In this document: positions 5,958 to 7,987 of the stretch, one piece after another
Numbering within the stretch: the stretch's first letter is position 1
Layout of the letters: every line of letters begins with the position of its first letter
From: JAAYJK01 sp964531295
Lineage (GTDB): Bacteria > Bacillota > Syntrophomonadia > Syntrophomonadales > Syntrophomonadaceae
Assembly: GCA_964531295.1 (NCBI GenBank)
Contig: CAZHHJ010000116.1
Span: forward strand, 1-7,987
Reading direction: 5' to 3'
Length of the DNA stretch: 7,987 bases
Program-made: the position numbers and the translations under genes
The notes under the pieces: model-generated
Told to the model about the DNA's origin: nothing
The model's input: only the letters and a program-made list of their open reading frames with translations
Database searches by the model: none

Positions 5958-6794
5958 CTAGTCCAGGCTGATGCGTCCCAGCTTGCCTTTGCGGAAATCC
6001 TGCAGGAGTAGTTGGCAGGTTTTGGCCGTATCTGGGCGGCCTTCTTTAATTAAATGCCCCCGCACCATAGATATATCATCCAATATTTCCTCAGTGGATT
6101 TATTAAGGTCTTTTAGCTTAAGCTTATCCAATAATACCTCGGGCTTCTTGTCCTTTAGTGTTTCCAGTAAAAACAGGGCGATTTCATACTCATTATAGGC
6201 ATTTTCCCCCACAATGTTAAGAAGCGCCAGTTTCTTGCCTTGGCTCTCGTGTTCTACCTTGGGCCACATCAGTCCTGGAGTATCCATTAATTCAATATCC
6301 TCTCGTATACGAATCCACTGCTGTCCCCTGGTCACACCCGGCTTGGCCCCGGTCTGAGCTACTTTCTTCCCTACCAGACAGTTTAGAAAGGTCGATTTCC
6401 CAACATTGGGAACCCCGGCTACCATAACTCGCATGGCCCGGACTCGTCTGCCCCTGGCCAGCATCTGCTCTGCCTTTTCACGAAAGGTATCACTGATTAA
6501 CTGCAGTACCCCCTTGCTTCCCCGGCCATCTAATGAATTTATAGTCGCTACCGGGATTCCTTCGGCTGCAAATTGGGCCACAAATTTCCGGGTATCCTTT
6601 GGATCAGCCAGATCCTCTTTGCTAAATATCATTATTATCCGCTTCTTAGCAGCTATTCTTTCCAAGTCAATATTTCTACAGGAGAAAGGCGCCCTGGCAT
6701 CCAGCAGTATCAGAACCATATCTACCATTTTAAGATTTTTTTCTATTTCCCGCCTAGCCTTGACCATATGTCCGGGATACCAGTTAATGTTCAT
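5958..6794 (-). CDS. ylqF: Ribosome biogenesis GTPase YlqF/RbgA
   Basis: A 278-residue circularly permuted GTPase needed for late 50S subunit assembly; in Bacillus subtilis RbgA promotes incorporation of L16 and other late proteins. The N-terminal WYPGHM (5-10) carries His9, reported as the catalytic residue of B. subtilis RbgA. The motifs come in the permuted order G4 (FSKED, 57-61), G5 (INS, 85-87), G1 GVPNVGKST (127-135), G2 within GVTRG (152-156, Thr155) and G3 DTPG (171-174), followed by an alpha-helical C-terminal RNA-binding region. Length is normal. G4 has Ser where NKxD has Asn, which is unusual. The ATG follows a GGAGG by 7 bases (TTGAATT). Its place after rplS is conserved in Firmicutes, but a strong terminator and a REP-like element separate the two here and I see no clear promoter of its own, so it may depend on readthrough or an unrecognised promoter within the repeat. 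Confidence 0.95.
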   Translation of the reverse strand: MNINWYPGHMVKARREIEKNLKMVDMVLILLDARAPFSCRNIDLERIAAKKRIIMIFSKEDLADPKDTRKFVAQFAAEGIPVATINSLDGRGSKGVLQLISDTFREKAEQMLARGRRVRAMRVMVAGVPNVGKSTFLNCLVGKKVAQTGAKPGVTRGQQWIRIREDIELMDTPGLMWPKVEHESQGKKLALLNIVGENAYNEYEIALFLLETLKDKKPEVLLDKLKLKDLNKSTEEILDDISMVRGHLIKEGRPDTAKTCQLLLQDFRKGKLGRISLD

Positions 6795-6810
6795 AATTCA
6801 ACCTCCGAAG

Positions 6811-6888
6811 CAGGGAGACGGTTCTTGTTGCCGTCAACCTGAAAGTCTTGGAAAGTTGACAGCAAGAACCGTCCCCGCTGTCAACTTT
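6811..6888. repeat. Nested palindromic REP-like element, GGGGACGGTTCTTG type
   Basis: Two divergent copies of the unit GGGGACGGTTCTTGCTGTCAA face each other: 6811-6840 on the plus strand and 6852-6880 on the minus. Within the second, AAAGTTGACAGC (6852-6863) and GCTGTCAACTTT (6877-6888) form a perfect 12-bp inverted repeat around a 13-base loop. The element fills the gap between rplS and ylqF where lepB is found in relatives. Motifs of this sort are common dispersed repeats in Clostridia and resemble REP sequences mobilised by IS200-like transposases; no transposase is present here. Confidence 0.6.
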
Positions 6889-6901
6889 GTTGCTAGCAAT
6901 A

Positions 6902-6930
6902 AAAAAGAATACCTGATCGGTATTCTTTTT
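6902..6930 (-). terminator. Intrinsic terminator of rplS
   Basis: A perfect 12-bp stem (6902-6913 and 6919-6930) with a 5-base loop lies 9 bases after the rplS stop. On the minus strand it ends in a six-T tract including TTTTT of the stem. Because A and T tracts flank both sides it could also terminate rightward transcription. Confidence 0.9.
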
Positions 6931-6939
6931 ATGCCTTGT

Positions 6940-7290
6940 TTAGTATCTGCCTTTTTCTTTAACCCGAGCCTTTTTGCCCATAAGTTTCCTTAAGTAATAC
7001 AACTTGGCCCGACGCACTTTACCCCGTCTGGTAACTTCAATCTTATCGATTTTGGGGGTGTGTATGGGGAAAGTTCTCTCTACTGCCACCCCATAAGATA
7101 GCCGGCGTACGGTAAAGGTCCGGGATAGTCCGCCACCTCTGATTTTTATCACAGTTCCCTCGAATACCTGTATTCTTTCCCGGGTGCCTTCGACTACCTT
7201 GACATGCACCTTCACGGTATCTCCAGGGCCGAAACGGGGAATATCCTTTTTATAATATTCTTCTTCTATTGATCTGATTATATCTTGCAT
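6940..7290 (-). CDS. rplS: 50S ribosomal protein L19
   Basis: A 116-residue protein of normal L19 length. The sequence shows the family signatures FGPGDTVKVHVKVVEG (20-35), RERIQVFEGTVIKIRG (37-52), the VRRLSYGVAVERTFPIHTP stretch and the near-invariant RRAKLYYLR (93-101), with a basic C-terminus. L19 lies at the 30S-50S interface and contributes to an intersubunit bridge. The ATG at 7288-7290 follows GGAGGGAGG by about 10 bases. It has its own promoter (7373-7401), a structured leader (7312-7353) and a terminator (6902-6930), so it can be expressed as a single-gene unit although it sits in the trmD cluster. Confidence 0.98.
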   Translation of the reverse strand: MQDIIRSIEEEYYKKDIPRFGPGDTVKVHVKVVEGTRERIQVFEGTVIKIRGGGLSRTFTVRRLSYGVAVERTFPIHTPKIDKIEVTRRGKVRRAKLYYLRKLMGKKARVKEKGRY

Positions 7291-7311
7291 CCTTTTTTAA
7301 CCTCCCTCCAA

Positions 7312-7353
7312 CAGGTGTTCATACATTTTAAATTCAATGCAGCGGACCACCTT
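7312..7353 (-). ncRNA. Probable ribosomal protein L19 leader RNA
   Basis: The rplS leader RNA (start near 7366) contains AGGUG (7348-7352) pairing with CACCU (7313-7317). This encloses GUCCGC and an inner hairpin UGCAUU/AAUGUA (7336-7341 with 7322-7327, one G-U pair, 8-base loop). The GGUCCGCUGCAUU...AAUGUAUGAAC arrangement matches my recollection of the L19 leader family described in low-GC Gram-positive bacteria (Rfam L19_leader), a putative autoregulatory structure. It ends just before the ribosome binding site, so L19 binding could block initiation. The family match needs a covariance-model search. Confidence 0.65.
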
Positions 7354-7372
7354 TTTTACACAGAACAAAGGT

Positions 7373-7401
7373 ATTATATCATAGCAGCTTTACATTCTCA
7401 A
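7373..7401 (-). promoter_or_regulatory. Strong sigma-A promoter of rplS
   Basis: On the minus strand TTGAGA (7396-7401) and TATAAT (7373-7378) are separated by exactly 17 bases: -35 matches 5 of 6 and -10 is perfect. Transcription should begin near 7366, giving a leader of about 75 bases. It lies directly after the methyltransferase gene, so rplS does not depend on upstream transcription. Confidence 0.85.
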
Positions 7402-7407
7402 GAAAAA

Positions 7408-7986
7408 CTAGTTCTGAAACCAGAATTCACCTAATAATCGGTCCAATATGATTGAAACTGCGCTTCTCACTGACAAATGATTGTAATCGCTATCCGTTTG
7501 AACCGGTTCCAGTATATAATCACATCCCACTATTAGTTCCTGGCTTATTCCCCAGCCGGTTCCAAAGAGCAGGATAAAGACCTGAGTTTCGTTGAATATA
7601 AGCTTTTTCAGCTTATTATAAGTAATGCTATGGGGATAGATTCGGGCATCAGTGGCTACTGTTAAAGGCTTATGGCCGGTTTCCCTTTCGATGTCGGCTA
7701 TAACGCTGTCCAGATCAGCAGAGGTCTTTAATAAACTAAAAGCCTCCTGACGATCTGCATTGTACTGGGAGCCATACCCCTGCCGCCAATAAGCCAGTAT
7801 CTCATTTAGAAGCTGATGCTGACTCTGAGATGGATGAACCACATAAAAGCCCTGGGCCTGATAGGTTCGAGCGGCCCTGGCTATATCATGCAAGTCCAGA
7901 TTAGTAATGGATGTGGTTATCGTATCCATTCTCTTGTTATACATCGGGTAATGAAGGAGTGCTATATATACCCTGGATTTCCTCAC
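7408..7986 (-). CDS. TrmD-associated SPOUT RNA methyltransferase
   Basis: A 192-residue protein of the SPOUT class (Pfam Methyltrn_RNA_4, the TM1570-type group), SAM-dependent enzymes whose RNA target I do not believe is established. The N-terminus VYIALLHYPMYNK and TSITNLDLHDIARAARTY (26-42) are typical. The trefoil-knot SAM site shows FGTGWGIS (141-148), and DYNHLSVRSAVSIILDRLLG (167-186) is the family's C-terminal signature. It normally lies between trmD and rplS, as expected here. The frame starts with GTG at 7984-7986, and the overlapping GTGA suggests the stop of trmD, which would lie just outside the window. Length fits a complete protein, but the ribosome binding site cannot be seen. 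A weak hairpin TTCTG-GTTT-CAGAA across the stop codon followed by TTTTT may attenuate transcription into rplS. Confidence 0.88.
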   Translation of the reverse strand: MRKSRVYIALLHYPMYNKRMDTITTSITNLDLHDIARAARTYQAQGFYVVHPSQSQHQLLNEILAYWRQGYGSQYNADRQEAFSLLKTSADLDSVIADIERETGHKPLTVATDARIYPHSITYNKLKKLIFNETQVFILLFGTGWGISQELIVGCDYILEPVQTDSDYNHLSVRSAVSIILDRLLGEFWFQN

Positions 7987-7987
7987 T

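Noticed and set aside
6849..6890. TTGACA boxes in the REP-like element as a -35 for ylqF
   Set aside because: No -10 lies 16-18 bases downstream of either box; the TTGACA is part of the palindrome.
6406..6993. A 195-codon plus-strand frame across ylqF, the repeat and the rplS terminator
   Set aside because: It is antisense to ylqF, crosses a repeat and a terminator and resembles no family.

Overview
The window looks like chromosomal DNA of an anaerobic Firmicute of the Clostridia class. A Syntrophomonas-like relative is my best guess from gene content and style, but species cannot be settled from the sequence alone. The evidence is moderate GC, strong GGAGG-type ribosome binding sites, the trmD-region order (SPOUT RNA methyltransferase, rplS, ylqF/rbgA), a sigma-54 regulator with CBS and PAS domains, and a family III acyl-CoA enzyme. 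All intact genes lie on the minus strand, so the biological order runs from high to low coordinates.

Right part (about 5935-7987): a TrmD-associated SPOUT methyltransferase, then rplS with its own near-consensus sigma-A promoter, a probable L19 leader RNA and a strong intrinsic terminator, then rbgA (ylqF), a 50S assembly GTPase. This is the usual ribosome/tRNA-modification neighbourhood, but lepB (normally between rplS and ylqF) and rnhB (normally after ylqF) are absent. A palindromic REP-like element sits in the lepB position. A REP-like element and a short decayed plus-strand gene remnant lie beyond ylqF.

Middle part (about 2600-5930): about 700 bp without an intact gene, containing the remnant and an orphan minus-strand terminator. 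Then come a CapA-family lipoprotein-like gene with its own extended -10 promoter and terminator, and a CaiB/BaiF family III gene. The three key residues of the latter have exactly the spacing of alpha-methylacyl-CoA racemase.

Left part (1-2600): a 702-residue CBS-CBS-PAS-PAS-AAA+-HTH sigma-54 activator with its own extended -10 promoter. Downstream of it is a 365-bp AT-rich region with two dyads built on CAAC-N-GTTG and a near-perfect -24/-12 promoter firing leftwards out of the window. The first 83 bases are a 94% identical copy, offset by exactly 450 bp, of the HTH-coding end of the activator, carrying an in-frame stop. I read this as a local sigma-54 circuit (activator, enhancer sites, target promoter) caught in a tandem 450-bp duplication. 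It is the most interesting part of the window.
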